Assembly: GCF_042186555.1 (NCBI RefSeq)
Contig: NC_133324.1
Span: 5,221,395 to 5,285,394 of the forward strand
Source: Aquarana catesbeiana
Lineage: Eukaryota; Chordata; Amphibia; Anura; Ranidae
DNA length: 64,000 bases
Direction: 5' to 3'
The position numbers and the translations under genes are program-made. Every line of letters starts with the position of its first letter. Position 1 is the stretch's first letter. Under the pieces are notes generated by a model, which was given only the letters and a program-made list of their open reading frames with translations, searched no databases and was not told the DNA's origin. This document shows positions 34,701 through 46,059 of the stretch, one piece after another.

Positions 34701-37700
34701 CACTATGACTTCATCTATGACTTGTCCCCAGGGCAGTAATACTTAATCCTGACTTGTCCCCAGCACACTATGACTTCATCCATGACTTGTCCCCAGCACA
34801 CTATGACTTCAACTATGACTTGTCACCAGAGCACTATGACTTCATCCATGACTTGTCCCCAGGACACTAATACTTAATCATGACTTGTCCCCAGAACACT
34901 ATGACTTCACCCATGACTTGTCCCAGCACACTATGACTTCATCTATGACTTGTCCCCAGGACACTATGACTTCATCCATGACTTGTCCCCAGCAGACTAT
35001 GACTTCATCTATAACTTGTCCCCAGGACACTATGAATTCATCCATGACTTGTCTCCAGAACACTATGACTTCATCTATGACTTGTGCCCAGGACACTATG
35101 ACTTCCTCCATGACTTGTCCCCAGCACACTATGACTTCATCTATAACTTGTCCCCAGGACACTATGACTTCATTCATGACTTGTCCCCAGAACACTATGA
35201 CTTCATCTATGACTTGTCCCCAGAACACTATGACTTCATCTATGACTTGTCCCCAGGACACTATGACTTCATCCATGACTTGTCCCCAGCACATTCATCT
35301 ATAACTTGTCCCCAGGACAATATGACTTCATCCATGACTTGTCCCCAGAACACTATGACTTCATCTATGACTTGTCCCCAGCACACTATGACTTCAACCA
35401 TGACTTGTCCCCAGAACACTATGAATTCATCTATGACTTGTCCCCAGGACACTAATACTATACTTAATCCTGACTTGTCCCCAGCACATTATGACTTCAC
35501 CCATGACTTGTCCCAGCACACTATGACTTCATCTATGACTTGTCCCCAGCACACTATGACTTCATCTATGACTTGTCCCCAGAGCACAATGAATTCATCT
35601 ATGACTTGTCCCCAGGACACTGTGACTTCATCTATGACTTGTCCCCAGAACACTGTGACTTCATCTATGACTTGTCCCCAGAACACTGTGACTTCTTCTA
35701 TGACTTGTCCCCAGAACAGTATGACTTCATCTATGACTTGTCCCCAGCACACTATGACTTCATCCATGACTTGTCCCCAGAACACTATGACTTCATCTAT
35801 GACTTGTCCCCAGGACAGTAATACTTAAATCCTGACTTGTCCCCAGCACACTATGACTTCATCTATGACTTGTCCCCAGCACACTATGACTTCATCTATG
35901 ACTTGTCCCCAGGGTACTATGACTTCATCTATTACTTGTCCCAAGCACACTATGAATTCATCTATGACTTATCCCCAGGACACTAATACTTAATCATGAC
36001 TTGTCCCCAGCACACTACGACTTCATCTATGACTTGTCCCCAGCACACTATGACTTCATCTATGACTTGTCCCCAGAACACTATGACTTCATCCATGACT
36101 TTACCCCAGAACACTATGACTTCATCTATGACTTGTCCCCAGCACACTATGACTTCATCTATGACTTGTCCCCAGAATACTATGACTTCATCTATGACTT
36201 ATCCCCAGGACACTATTATTTAATCATGACTTGTCCCCAGAACACTATGACTTCACCCATGACTTGTCCCAGCACACTATGACTTCATCTATGACTTGTC
36301 CCCAGAACACTATGAATTCATCTATGACTTGTCCCCAGAACACTATGAATTCATCTATGACTTGTCCCCAGGACACTAATACTTAATCCTGACTTGTCCC
36401 CAGCACTCTATGACTTCACCAATGACTTGTCCCAGCACACTATGACTTCATCTATGACTTGTCCCCAGGACACTATGACTTCATCCATGACTTGTCCCCA
36501 GCACACTATGACTTCATCTATGACTTGTCCCCAGGAGACTATGACTTCATCCATAACTTGTCCCCAGCACACTATGACTTCATCTATGACTTGTCCCCAG
36601 CACACTATGACTTCATCTATGACTTGTCCCCAGCACACTATGACTTCATCTATGACTTGTCCCCAGGGTACTATGACTTCATCTATTACTTGTCCCCAGC
36701 ACACTATGAATTCATCTATGACTTATCCCCAGGACACTAATACTTAATCATGACTTGTCCCCAGCACACTACGACTTCATCTATGACTTGTCCCCAGCAC
36801 ACTATGACTTCATCTATGACTTGTCCCCAGAACACTATGACTTCATCCATGACTTTACCCCAGAACACTATGACTTCATCTATGACTTGTCCCCAGAATA
36901 CTATGACTTCATCTATGACTTATCCCCAGGACACTATTATTTAATCATGACTTGTCCCCAGAACACTATGACTTCACCCATGACTTGTCCCAGCACACTA
37001 TGACTTCATCTATGACTTGTCCCCAGAACACTATGAATTCATCTATGACTTGTCCCCAGAACACTATGAATTCATCTATGACTTGTCCCCAGGACACTAA
37101 TACTTAATCCTGACTTGTCCCCAGCACTCTATGACTTCACCAATGACTTGTCCCAGCACACTATGACTTCATCTATGACTTGTCCCCAGGACACTATGAC
37201 TTCATCCATGACTTGTCCCCAGCACACTATGACTTCATCTATGACTTGTCCCCAGGAGACTATGACTTCATCCATAACTTGTCCCCAGCACACTATGACT
37301 TCATCTATGACTTGTCCCCAGGACACTATGACTTCATCTACGACTTGTCCCCAGGACACTATGACTTCATCTATGACTTGTCCCCAGGACACTATGACTT
37401 CATCTGTGACTTGTCCCCAGCACAGTATGAATTCATCTATGCCTTGTCCCCAAGACACTAATACTTAGTCATGACTTGGGCCCAGAACACTATGACTTCA
37501 CCCATGACTTGTCCCAGCACACTATGACTTCATCTATGACTTGTCCCCAGGACACTATGACTTCATCCATGACTTGTCCCCACACACTATGACTTCATCT
37601 ATAAGTTGTCCCCAGGACACTATGACTTCATCCATGACTTGTCCCCAGCACACTATGACTTCATCTATAACTTGTCCCCAGGACCCTAATACCTAATCAT

Positions 37701-38079
37701 GACTTGTCCCCAGCGGACTGTGACTTCATCCATGACTTGTCCCCAGAACACTATGACTTCATCTATGACTTGTCCCCAGCACAGTATGAATTCATCTATG
37801 ACTTGTCCCCAGGACTCTAATACTTAATCATGACTTGTCCCCAGAACACTATGACTTCACCCATGACTTGTCCCAACACACTATGACTTCATCTATGACT
37901 TGTCCCCAGAACACTATGACTTCATCTATGACTTGTCCCCAGCACACTATGACTTCATCTATGACTTGTCCCCAGCACACTATGAATTCATCTATGACTT
38001 GTCCCCAGGACACTAATACTTAATCATGACTTGTGCCCAGAACACTATGACTTAATCTATGACTTGTCACCAGCACACT

Positions 38080-38517
38080 ATTGCCCCGTACACACGGTCG
38101 GATTTTCTGATGGAAAATGTGTGATAGGACCTTGTTGTCGGAAATTCCAACCGTGTGTGGGCTCCATCACACATTTTCCATCGGATTTTCCGACACACAA
38201 AGTTTGAGAGCAGGCTATAAAATTTTCCGACAACAAAATCCGTTGTCGGAAATTCCGATCGTGTGTACACAAATCCGACGGACAAAGTGCCACGCATGCT
38301 CCGAATAAATAAAGAGATGAAAGCTATTGGTCACTGCCCCGTTTATAGTCCTGATGTACGTGTTTTACGTCACCGCGTTCAGAACGATCGGATTTTCCGA
38401 CAACTTTGTTTGACCGTGTGTATGCAAGATAAGTTTGAGCCAACATCCGTCGGAAAAAATCCTAGGATTTTGTTGTCGGAATGTCCGAACAAAGTCCGAC
38501 CGTGTGTACGCCCTACA
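38080..38517. mobile_element. Palindromic MITE, GTACACACGGTCGGA termini, copy 2
   Basis: Closely related to the copy at 31366-31786 along its entire length. The right flank is also the same satellite sequence (CCTACAAGACTTCATCTATG, then units with the ACAGTATG variant). The two copies therefore come from one insertion duplicated with its surroundings, about 6.7 kb apart. Confidence 0.85.
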
Positions 38518-39116
38518 AGACTTCATCTATGACTTGTCCCCAGAACAGTATGACTTCATCTATGACTTGTCCCCAGCACACTATGACTTCATCTATGACT
38601 TGTCCCCAGCACACTATGACTTCATCTATGACTTGTCCCCAGCACACTATGACTTCATCTATGACTTGTCCCCAGGGTACTATGACTTCATCTATTACTT
38701 GTCCCCAGCACACTATGAATTCATCTATGACTTATCCCCAGGACACTAATACTTAATCATGACTTGTCCCCAGCACACTATGACTTCATCTATGACTTAT
38801 CCCCAGGACACTAATATTTAATCATGACTTGTCCCCAGAACACTATGACTTGTCCCCAGCACACTATGACTTCATCTATGACTTGTCCCCAGGACACTAA
38901 TACTTAATCCTGACTTTTCCCCAGGACAATATGACTTTTTTCAAGGCTTGTTCTATGACTTCATCCTGGATATGTCCCCAGGACACTATGACTTCATCCA
39001 AAATTTGCCCCCAGTACACTATTACTTTTTTTAATGCTTGTCCCCAGAACACTATGACTTCATCCATAACTTATCCCCAGGACACTATGACTTCATCACT
39101 GACCCCAGGATACTAT

Positions 39117-39293
39117 GGGGTTAATTTACTAAAACAGGGGAGTGCAAAATCTGGTGCAGCTGTGCATGGCAGCCAATCAGCTTCTAACTTTAGCTAGTTC
39201 AATGAAGCTTTGACAATAAAACCTGGAAGCTGATTGGTTTCCATGCAGAGCTGCACCAGATTTTGCACTCTCCAGTTTTAGTAAATCAACCCC
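39117..39293. mobile_element. Short MITE with GGGTTAATTTACTAAAAC / GTTTTAGTAAATCAACCC-type ends
   Basis: A 177-bp palindromic element. The left half GTGCAAAATCTGGTGCAGCT faces the right half AGCTGCACCAGATTTTGCAC, and the ends are GGGGTTAATTTACTAAAAC and TTTTAGTAAATCAACCCC. It is inserted in the diverged end of the 33-bp array. No coding capacity. Confidence 0.85.
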
Positions 39294-39400
39294 TCTGACT
39301 TTATCCATAACTTGTCCCCAGGACACTGTAACTGTATAATTGGCTTGTCGCCAGGACATTATGATTTTATCATTGGCTTGTCACCAGGACAGTATGGCAA

Positions 39401-39735
39401 CTATGTCTCCAAAACAGAAAAGGTGGATCATTCATTATTTATAAAATGTCCAAAGTATGGTCACCTTTGACGAGTATACAATGACCTATCGATGAAAATC
39501 AATAGGGCCATTTCGTTACACCCCCCCCATTAACATTGAACATTGAAAGTTATGATACCAAACTGCAGAAGAGACATAAATACTCATACGTGTCAGAATT
39601 GGCACCTTTTATGATAAATATGGCAATATAGTAATCTCAACCTTTAAAAACTGCCCCTTTAATGGCAGCTGATCTATAGTACGCTCAGCCGTCCTCCCCT
39701 GTATAAGTAATAGGAGATAACTGAAAAATACTTAC
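39401..39735. other. Unique intron sequence
   Basis: This lies between the 33-bp array and the mmp21 donor at 39735. No further exon or element is recognised. Confidence 0.55.
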
Positions 39736-40453
39736 GGGTCCCAAAACCCAACTTGATGTCGATAATATGGGCTGGAGAGGTCAGGTCTTCTTCGAAGTTT
39801 AGGGGAACCACCTCGCTCCAGATTCGGAATGCACGCATTAATATGGAACGTTGATCGTCAATAGCTAGCCACATACTGTAGCCTTCACCCAGAAGCCTCC
39901 ACTTAATTGTTGGCTTGGAAAAGGCCCCTTTTTTTTTCCCAGCTTTCAAGAGGTGACTCCGCTTTTTCCTGACATGCTGTGACAGTCGAAGGTCCAAGTT
40001 GTTTTCTTCCTGTGGAGGAGCTTGTATCTTAAGTTGGTTTGTAGAGATGGTGGAAGCTGTGGTGCTTAGATGTGGGTATTCAGCCTCATCCTTAGACATG
40101 TCATGGTTGAGTCTTTTGACACTATCTAATTTTTCTACTTCTGTGACCTTGCGGTCAGGAACCCCACAGCGGGGAGCATTCATGGCCTCTCGAGTGGCGT
40201 CATCCAACTCCCCCGTCACCCTCAGCCCCTTGGCCTCCTGGAATCTTTTTAATGCTCCAATAAATCTTGGGTTTAGTGTTGGTTCCGGACCTTGAGGAGT
40301 CTCTGGCTGGGCAGATGGTGATGACTGTCCTTCACTCAGAAGGGTGGAAATATCTGAAGGAGCAACATTCTCCTCTGAGGTGGCTGGAACTCCACGGAAT
40401 GGCAAAGAGTCCCAGCGGACCGGTTCAATCCAGCCATACTTCCAGAGATAGTT
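39736..40453 (-). CDS. mmp21: mmp21 exon: propeptide, cysteine switch, furin site, start of catalytic domain
   Basis: This 718-nt exon runs from an acceptor TCTATAG to a donor ACC C|GTAAGT. It begins NYLWKYGW, then continues to a peptidoglycan-binding-like propeptide stretch (ALKRFQEAKGLRVTGELD). The cysteine switch PRCGVPD follows, with its Cys codon at 40168-40166; this Cys ligates the catalytic zinc in the latent enzyme. A basic RKKR site at 39970-39959 fits cleavage by a furin-type convertase in the secretory pathway. The mature enzyme then starts with FSKPTIKWRLLGEGYSMWL and ends here at DIKLGFG. The linker between the switch and the furin site is longer and more polar than I expect for the human protein. 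The exon was extended upstream of the first in-frame TTG because the codons back to the acceptor fit the family (YGW motif). Confidence 0.95.
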
Positions 40454-40550
40454 CTATAGAGAAAGATTAGAAGAGAGACTGGTAACTGAGAGGACTAGGG
40501 CACATCATATACAGCACGGAGCTTCTGTATTCAACCATCTCAGCTCCAGG

Positions 40551-40800
40551 TTTACCCCCTTCATGGCCAGGCCATTTTTTGCCATTCAGCACTACGCTAT
40601 TTTAACTGGTAATTGTCCGGTCATGCCACGCTGTACCCAAATGAAATATATACAATTTTTTTTCACACGAATAGAGTTTTCTTTTGGTGATATTTGATCA
40701 CCACTGAGTTTTTTTTTTTTTTGCTATATTAATGAAAAACTGGCTACAGTATGTTAAAAAAAATATTCAATTTTTTAAAAATGTTATTTCTTTTTTTAAC
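40551..40800. mobile_element. Probable MITE fragment
   Basis: An AT-rich segment starting CCCCCTTCATGGCCAGGCCA with GGTCATGCCACGCTGTACCC and GGTGATATTTGATCACCACT inside. I recall similar sequences as dispersed repeats in frogs. Termini could not be paired, so the call is tentative. Confidence 0.45.
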
Positions 40801-40828
40801 TTTTATTTTAATTTTCTACAGCTTATAG

Positions 40829-41450
40829 TCCAGGGTGCATTTGCTGCTGCAGAAGAGATCCCTCCCTAAATGGAGGGCCTGCAGGACAGCTTATAGTGTA
40901 AGGAAGTGATTCTCAACCAGGGTTCCTCTAGAGGTTGCTAGGGGTTCCTTCAGCATTGGGCAATTTCTGCCTCTCAGATAAGTTTCCACTGACACCATTG
41001 ATCTTTTTAACTATCTGTAAGGAGGTAATTCTTCCCAATGACCACAAGTGTAAGGACCATTCTTCCCACTGACCATCACACTAATGTATCATGAGTTGTA
41101 GATTTCTCATTTTTAGCAGGGGTTCCCTGAGACCAGAGAACTATATCAAGGGTTCCTCTGTGTTGAATAGGTTGAGAAAGGCTGGTCCAGGGAGCGTTTG
41201 CTGCTGCAGAAGAAATCCCTCCCTAGATGGAGGGCCTGCAGGACAGCTTATAGTCCAGGGCAGGTTTGCTGAAGCAATAGAGATCCCTCCCTAAATGGAG
41301 GTCCTGCAGGACAGCTTATAGTCCAGGACAGGTTTGCTGAAGCAATAGAGATCCCTCACAAGATGGAGGGCCTGCAGGACAGCTTATAGTCCAGGAAGTG
41401 TTTGCTGCAGCAGAAGGGGTCTCCCACACGAAAGATGGTCCGCAGGACAG
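40829..41450. repeat. 68-bp minisatellite, five copies, split by an insertion
   Basis: Units run CCAGGG..GTTTGCTG to GCAGGACAGCTTATAGT. Copy one is at 40829-40898; four more run from 41186 to about 41450, the last one diverged. The gap between copy one and two is a hAT-like element. Confidence 0.9.
40904..41184. mobile_element. hAT-like MITE inserted in the 68-bp array
   Basis: The left end AAGTGATTCTCAACC and right end GGTTGAGAAAGGCTG are imperfect inverted repeats of about 15 bp. GGGGTTCC-type motifs recur inside (AGGGTTCCTCTAGAGG, AGGGGTTCCCTGAGAC). Flanks GTGTAAGG and GTCCAGGG are compatible with a decayed 8-bp target duplication. The element separates units one and two of the 68-bp array. 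Confidence 0.75.
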
Positions 41451-42289
41451 CGTACTTTGCTATGCCTTGTTGGGTATAAGATGGGTTAATAAAATGTATT
41501 ACACAGATCATAGATGAATCGTTCTACATTTCCCACCACCTACTAGAGACCACTATGGGTATACTATGGTGGACAGAGGAAATTCCTGGTGACTGGTGGC
41601 ATTTGTTTTAAATTTGACGCTTTGTGTCCCCCGGTGGGGGAAGGTGTTTACCAGTGGGGTTTTCTTTTAATGAATAAAACTGGATAACTGGATAGAATTC
41701 CAGCGGGCTCTCACACCTACATATAGAGTTACGGATAGACGGATACCTGAGCATATTCTCTTGTAAGGATGGATTCGGCTTTGTCCCTCAGCCTTGTCTG
41801 GATATCGGAGCGATCCCGGGTGTGAAAAAGCCTTTCTGAGGAGATGAGTGTTAGCTCTGTGACAAGGATGATCAGGAAAGTCCTTGGGGCTGCCATGGCA
41901 ATTCTACTCCCCAGAGGCGGGGCTCCAGTTCTTTGTGGGTGGAGTTTTCAGCCTGTTTTCTGGCGGGGCTTCGTCAGAAAAGTTCTATGTTGGTAAATTA
42001 CAGCTTTTTCTTCTGAATTGTTCTTTTGTTCTGCCCCTGGGCGGGCTTCGTTTTCAGGCTCTGGAAGACAGGGAAAGCATCATACATACTGGATGTGGAC
42101 CTCAAATTACTAATAAACCTGCGAGGGGCCACAATAGGTGGATGAAGAAGGATTAATTCAACAATTACAAATAGTATTAAATAGATGCCTATTTCCTGTA
42201 TTCACATCATTGCAAATTCAACAAAGATGAAAGAATATGTTTCCTAGATGGCTCAGTGATAGCGCTGTGTATGGAATAAATATACCACA
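41451..42289. other. Unique intron sequence
   Basis: No exon or recognised repeat. A plus-strand open frame at 41884-42156 shows no recognisable domain and is antisense to the gene. Confidence 0.5.
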
Positions 42290-43262
42290 CCTGTACAATG
42301 GGGGAGGTCATGGCTTGTAGAGTGGTGACTGTGCATGGAGCACATGGAGGTCATGGCTTGTACAATGTGGATTGGCCATGGAACACATGAAGGTCATGGC
42401 CATTTCAATGATTTTTGGCCATGGAGCACATAGAGGTCATGGCTTGTACAATGTGGATTGGGCATGGAGACCATCAAGGTTATGGCTTGTACAATGTGGA
42501 TTGGCCATGGATCACATGGAGGTCATGGCCAGATAAATGATTATTGGCAATGGAGCATATGGAGGTCATGGCTTGCACAATGTGGTTTGGCCATGGTTCA
42601 CATGGAGGTCATAGCCAGTTTAATGATTATTGCCCATGGATCACATGGAGGTCATGGCCAGTTCGATGATATTTGGCCATGGATCACATGGAGGTCAAGG
42701 TCTGTTCAATGATTATTGGTCATGGATCACATGGAGTTCATGGCCAGTTCAATGATTATTTGCCATGGATCACATGGAGGTCATGGCCAGATCCATTATT
42801 TTTGGCCATCGAGCACATGGAGGTCATGGCCAGTTCCAATATTTTTTGGCCATCGAGCACATGGAGGTCATGGCCAGTTTAATGATTATTGGCCTTGGAT
42901 CACATGGAGGTCATCATGGCCAGTTCAATGATTTTTGGCCATCGAGCACATGAAAGTCATGGCCAGTTTAATGTTTATTGGCCTTGGATCACATGGAGGT
43001 CATCATGGCCAGTTCAATGATTTTTGGCAATGGAGCACATGGAGGTCATGGCTTGCAAAATGTGGCTTGGCTATGGATTAGATGGAGGTCATGGCCAGTT
43101 CAATGATTATTGGACATGGATCACATGGAGGTCATGGCCAGTTCAATGATTATTGGACATGGATTACATGGAGGTAATGGCCAGTCCAATGATTATTGGA
43201 CATGGATAACATGGAGGTCATAGCCAGTTTAATGATTTTTAGGCAAGGAGCACATGGAGGTC
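42290..43262. repeat. 43-bp minisatellite, left block
   Basis: About 22 copies of a 43-bp unit, with landmarks CACATGGAGGTCATGGCCAG and TTCAATGATTATTGGCCATG, in an mmp21 intron. Variants replace CCAGTTCAATGATT with CTTGTACAATGTGG. Each unit carries AGGTCATGG, resembling a nuclear-receptor half-site. Confidence 0.94.
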
Positions 43263-44038
43263 TGTTGTGGAAAATGTTATATTAATGTATTGTCATAAGA
43301 GTCTCCCAGTGTCTGTTCAATCGCAGCCCGCTCTAAAGAGCTGACTAGGGCAGACTGACGCTGGTTGAGACCTGTTAGGTAGTGGAAAACTTCCTGGTGT
43401 TTGGAGAGAGGTGTTTGCGGAGAGAGGACATGTCCACCAGCAAAGGGCCCCTGTGCAATGCACAGAACGATCGTCTGGTGGGGATGCGTTCGCTCTGCAA
43501 AGACATTATCGGTTTAGCGGTGGTTTGCTCTTGTCACCCCTGGTATGCCTGATCAACATGTTTGGGGTGCCATGACATACACCTGCAGATAATATCCCAT
43601 GCAGGAGGAACTTTAGTCATCGTCATTTAGTTATTGTATATTGTATAATGCATCATGTCCTGTAGTTATTGGTGGTTGTTTTGTGTTCTGTTGTTAAATC
43701 CTTATATGGTCATTCACATCCTGTGAGGTCATATCCTGTGAGGCTGAGGTCATATCCTGTGAAGGAAGCGATTGGCTGTTGGGGCCAGGGCTTCCTGTTT
43801 GTGATTGCTTTTGTTGTCTTTGAATAAAGGAGGCAGACTGAGGGCTGTGGCAGGCAGTCTTGCTGAGATGAGAATGTAAGAAGCATGTGTTTTGTCTAGT
43901 TGGGTGCATGGGGCACACACCAGACGATGGATACGATCAAAAGGTGAGATGCATTTATATCATTAGATGAAATTGTTATTATTATGAGAAACAGGAGATT
44001 TGGCTGTGTGCTCTGCGTACAACCAAATTTCCATAACA
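43263..44038. mobile_element. Solo LTR of a retrotransposon or endogenous retrovirus
   Basis: A 776-bp insertion begins TGTTGTGGAAA and ends TTTCCATAACA, so it has TG..CA ends with short imperfect inverted termini. It is flanked by GGTC on both sides (43259-43262 and 44039-44042), a 4-bp target duplication. An AATAAA occurs near 43823. No internal coding region is present, as expected for recombination between two LTRs. It interrupts the 43-bp array. The family is not identified. Confidence 0.85.
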
Positions 44039-45925
44039 GGTCATGGCTTGTACAATGATTATTGGCCATGGATCACATGGAGGTCATGGCCAGTTCAATG
44101 ATTAATGGACATGGATCACGTGGAGGTCATGGCCAATTCAATGATTTTTGGGACTGGATCACATGGAGGTCATGGTCAGTTCAAAGATTTTTAGGCAAGG
44201 AGCACATGGAGGTCATGGCTTGTACAATGATTATTGGCCATGGATCACATGGAGGTCATGGCCAGTTCAATTATTAATGGACATGGATCACGTGGAGGTC
44301 ATGGCCAGTTCAATGATTTTTGGGCATGGATCACATGGAGGTCATGGTCAGTTCAAAGATTTTTGGCCATGGATCACATGGAGGTCATGGCCAGTTCAAT
44401 GATTAATGGACATGGATCACATGGAGGTCATGGCCAGTTCAATGATTTTTTGGCATGGATCACATGTAGGTCATGGTCAGTTCAAAGATTTTTGACCATA
44501 GAGCACATGGAGGTTATGACCAATACAATGATTTTTGGAAAATGCAGCACATGGAGGTCATGGCTTGTACAATGATTATTGGACATGGATCACGTGGAGG
44601 TCATGGCCAGTTCAAAGATTTTTGGCCATGGATCACATGGAGGTCATGGCCAGTTCAATGATTAATAGACATGGATCACATGGAGGTCATGGTCAGTTCA
44701 AAGATTTTTGGCCGAGGAACACATGGAGGTCATGACCAATACAATGATTTTTGGACATGCAGCACATGGAGGTCATGGGTTGTACAATGATTATTGGCCA
44801 TGGATCACATGGAGTTCATGGCCAGTTCAATGATTATTGGCCATGGATCACATAAAGGTCATGGCCAGTTCCATTATTTTTGGCAATCAAGCACATGGAG
44901 GTCATGGTCAGTTCCAATATTTTTTGGCCATCGAGCACATGGAGGTCATGGCCAGATAATGATTATTGGCCTTGGATCACGTGGAGGTCATCATGGTGCC
45001 AGTTCAATGATTTTTGGCCATCGAGCACATGGAGGTCATGTACAGTTTAATGTTTATTGGCCTTGGATCACATGGAGGTCATCATGGCCAGTTCAATGAT
45101 TTTTGGCAATGGAGCACATGGAGGTCATGGCTTGCACAATGTGGATTGGCTATGGATTAGATGGAGGACATGGACAGTTCAATGATTATTGGACATGGAT
45201 CACATGGAGGTCATGGCCAGTTCAATGATTATTGGACATGGATTACATGGAGGTAATGGCCAGTTCAATGATTATTGGACATGGATTACATGGAGGTAAT
45301 GGCCAGTTCAATGATTATTGGACATGGATTACATGGAGGTAATGGCCAGTTCAATGATTATTGGACATGGATTACATGGAGGTCATGGCTTTTACAATGA
45401 TTTTTAGGCAAGGAGCACATGGAGGTCATGGCTTGTACAATGATTATTGGCCATGGATCACATGGAGGTCATGGCCAGTTCAATGATTAATAGGCATGGA
45501 TCACGTGAAGGTCATCGCCAGTTCAATGATTTTTGGGCATGGATCACATGGAGGTCATAATCAGTTCAAAGATTTTTGGCCATGGATCACATGGAGGTCA
45601 TGGCCAGTTCAATGATTAATGGACATCAATCACATTGAGGTCATGGCCAGTTCAATGACTTTTGGGCATGGATCACATGGAGGTCATGATCAATACAATG
45701 ATTTTTGGACATGCAGCACAAGGAGGTCATGGCTTCTACAATAATTATTGGCCATGGTTCACATGGAGGTCATGGCCTGTGCAATGGTGATTGGCAACAG
45801 ATCACATGGAGGTCATGACCAGTACAATAGTTACTAGCCAGAGATCCCATCTAAATAATTGCATGTACAATGGTAATTGGCCACATATCAAATGGAGGTC
45901 ATGGCCTGTACAATGTGATACAATG
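44039..45925. repeat. 43-bp minisatellite, right block
   Basis: About 43 further copies of the same 43-bp unit. Segment 44794-45240 closely resembles 42716-43160 (about 2.08 kb apart), with the solo LTR between them, so a higher-order duplication occurred within the array. Copies at 45230-45370 are nearly identical. The array ends about 55 bp from the 32-nt mmp21 exon. Confidence 0.94.
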
Positions 45926-45981
45926 ATTAGATATAAAATCTCAGATAGATAGACAGACATTTCTATTGCGTAGATTCTCAC

Positions 45982-46013
45982 CGTCTCTTCTTCAATTTCT
46001 CTTCGTAGCAGAT
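45982..46013 (-). CDS. mmp21: mmp21 exon (32 nt), propeptide helix
   Basis: This is a small internal exon. On the minus strand a pyrimidine-rich acceptor ending in CTCTTAG precedes it, and the donor is ACG|GTGAGA. It starts with the last two bases of a split codon and then encodes LLRREIEEET. It ends in phase 0, which matches the phase-0 start of the next exon (NYLWKYGW). The joined sequence resembles the first propeptide helix of MMP21, where a short acidic/basic helix precedes a YGW motif. No homologous exon could be aligned with certainty because the sequence is so short. The call rests on splice signals, phase agreement and plausibility of the joined protein. The 46/47-bp minisatellite begins about 45 bp upstream (higher coordinate). 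Confidence 0.7.
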
Positions 46014-46059
46014 CTAAGAGAGGAAAACATGACATACATTTAGAGGAAAAACATTACCC

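Larger units (their letters stand above)
28446..39400. repeat. 33-bp minisatellite array
   Basis: About 300 copies of a 33-bp unit, with landmarks CTTGTCCCCAGCACACTATG and ACTTCATCTATGA, filling the mmp21 intron between 39736 and 28130. At 33 bp (11 codons) and nearly free of stops, it gives long open frames: YDFIHDLSPGH and TMTSSMTCPQD repeats on + and WGQVIDEVIVC repeats on -. None has coding evidence. The left 700 bp is a CCCCATTACACTATGACTTC variant block. Higher-order duplications are visible: 32973 against 33575 (602 bp), 36394 against 37115 (721 bp), 34407 against 35489 (1082 bp). Two MITE copies interrupt it, and the right end is diverged. Confidence 0.97.
16932..46013 (-). other. mmp21: mmp21 gene span (matrix metalloproteinase 21), seven exons seen, 5' exon missing
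   Basis: MMP21 is a secreted zinc metalloproteinase. In vertebrates it is known for a role in left-right axis formation (heterotaxy when mutated in humans). Seven minus-strand exons join in one frame: 46013-45982, 40453-39736, 28130-27982, 24222-24081, 22774-22523, 22112-21940 and 17231-16932. They total 1766 nt, which is 2 nt of a split codon, 587 codons and a TGA. All internal boundaries are AG/GT and all phases agree. Domain order is propeptide, cysteine switch, furin site, catalytic domain and hemopexin domain, as in the MMP21 family (human protein about 569 residues). The signal-peptide exon was not found and must lie above 46013, probably outside the window, so the first visible intron is at least 17.9 kb. 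Apart from the intron at 22522-22113 and the transposon-filled one at 27981-24223, every intron carries a minisatellite. Confidence 0.95.

Noticed and set aside
41884..42156. 90-codon plus-strand open frame in an mmp21 intron
   Set aside because: No recognisable domain, antisense to the gene, no splice or promoter evidence.
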